From DP-20 sp964539925 (GTDB lineage: Bacteria; Desulfobacterota; Binatia; UBA9968): a stretch of DNA of 13,260 nucleotides. The position numbers were made by a program, and so were the translations under genes. This document shows positions 13,129 through 13,260 of this stretch, piece by piece; position 1 is the first letter of the stretch, and each line of letters starts with the position of its first letter. The notes below the pieces were generated by a model that made no database searches, was not told the origin of the DNA, and saw only the letters and a program-made list of their open reading frames with translations. The stretch lies in the NCBI GenBank assembly GCA_964539925.1, contig CAZILB010000109.1, positions 1 through 13,260 of the forward strand. Direction: 5' to 3'.

Positions 13129-13260
13129 GCGCCGGGAAAACAAGTTTAACCCTATTCGGTCCAAAGCCCGCCTATAACTTAAAACGATCGCGTGCATCAA
13201 TGGCACCCGAGTGCCGCTAGCCCCCGGCGCGACGACCTCTGGGTGGTCGAATTCTTCGTT

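Noticed and set aside
13129..13230. Inverted repeat GCGCCGGG/CCCGGCGC and small hairpin at 13202-13215 as a terminator for the ATPase gene
   Set aside because: The arms are 86 nt apart, the hairpin has only 5 bp, and no T-tract follows. I see no supported gene or terminator in 13129-13260.

Overview
The window looks like part of a scaffold from a GC-rich (roughly 60%), Gram-negative-type bacterium assembled from short reads. The gene order rpmE-prfA-prmC-murA followed by his genes, and the xerC-hslV pair, are both arrangements I know from deltaproteobacteria (Geobacter-like) and neighbouring uncultured lineages. I would place it near there, but only as an inference. Every recognised housekeeping enzyme has an intact catalytic motif set. 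There are no tRNA or rRNA genes, no CRISPR array and no transposase.

Layout. 1-1058 (minus): the first codons of hslV (running off the left edge), preceded by the xerC tyrosine recombinase. 1165-2343 (plus): an alpha/beta hydrolase followed 9 bp later by a small lipoprotein. 2437-3765 (minus): an MFS transporter convergent with the lipoprotein gene. 3879-4460 (plus): a membrane-anchored SAM methyltransferase of the FAM173/ATPSCKMT type, whose 3' end overlaps hisA tail to tail. 4440-11595 (minus): one long colinear block transcribed right to left, rpmE, prfA, prmC, murA, hisD, hisB, hisH, hisA. It joins release-factor function (RF1 and its GGQ methylase), peptidoglycan synthesis and the middle of histidine synthesis. 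hisG, hisF and hisI are not in the window. 11848-13128 (plus): a winged-helix plus AAA+ ATPase of a family I cannot assign a function, divergent from rpmE, with candidate sigma-70 promoters for both.

Two things stand out beyond the genes. First, the run of 100 N inside hisB is flanked by an identical 55-nt sequence on each side. Collapsing the two copies and deleting the N restores an exact 195-codon hisB, so the gap is almost certainly an assembly join and not missing DNA. Second, four gene junctions carry different short low-complexity repeat elements with 7- or 9-nt periodicity or palindromic form (64-121, 2352-2423, 5814-5849, 7930-7979). Three lie just upstream of start codons that lack a clear Shine-Dalgarno, whereas rpmE, hisB, xerC and the ATPase gene have one.

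The least understood components are the AAA+ ATPase, the anchored methyltransferase, the repeat elements, and a possible terminator/antiterminator switch between rpmE and prfA.
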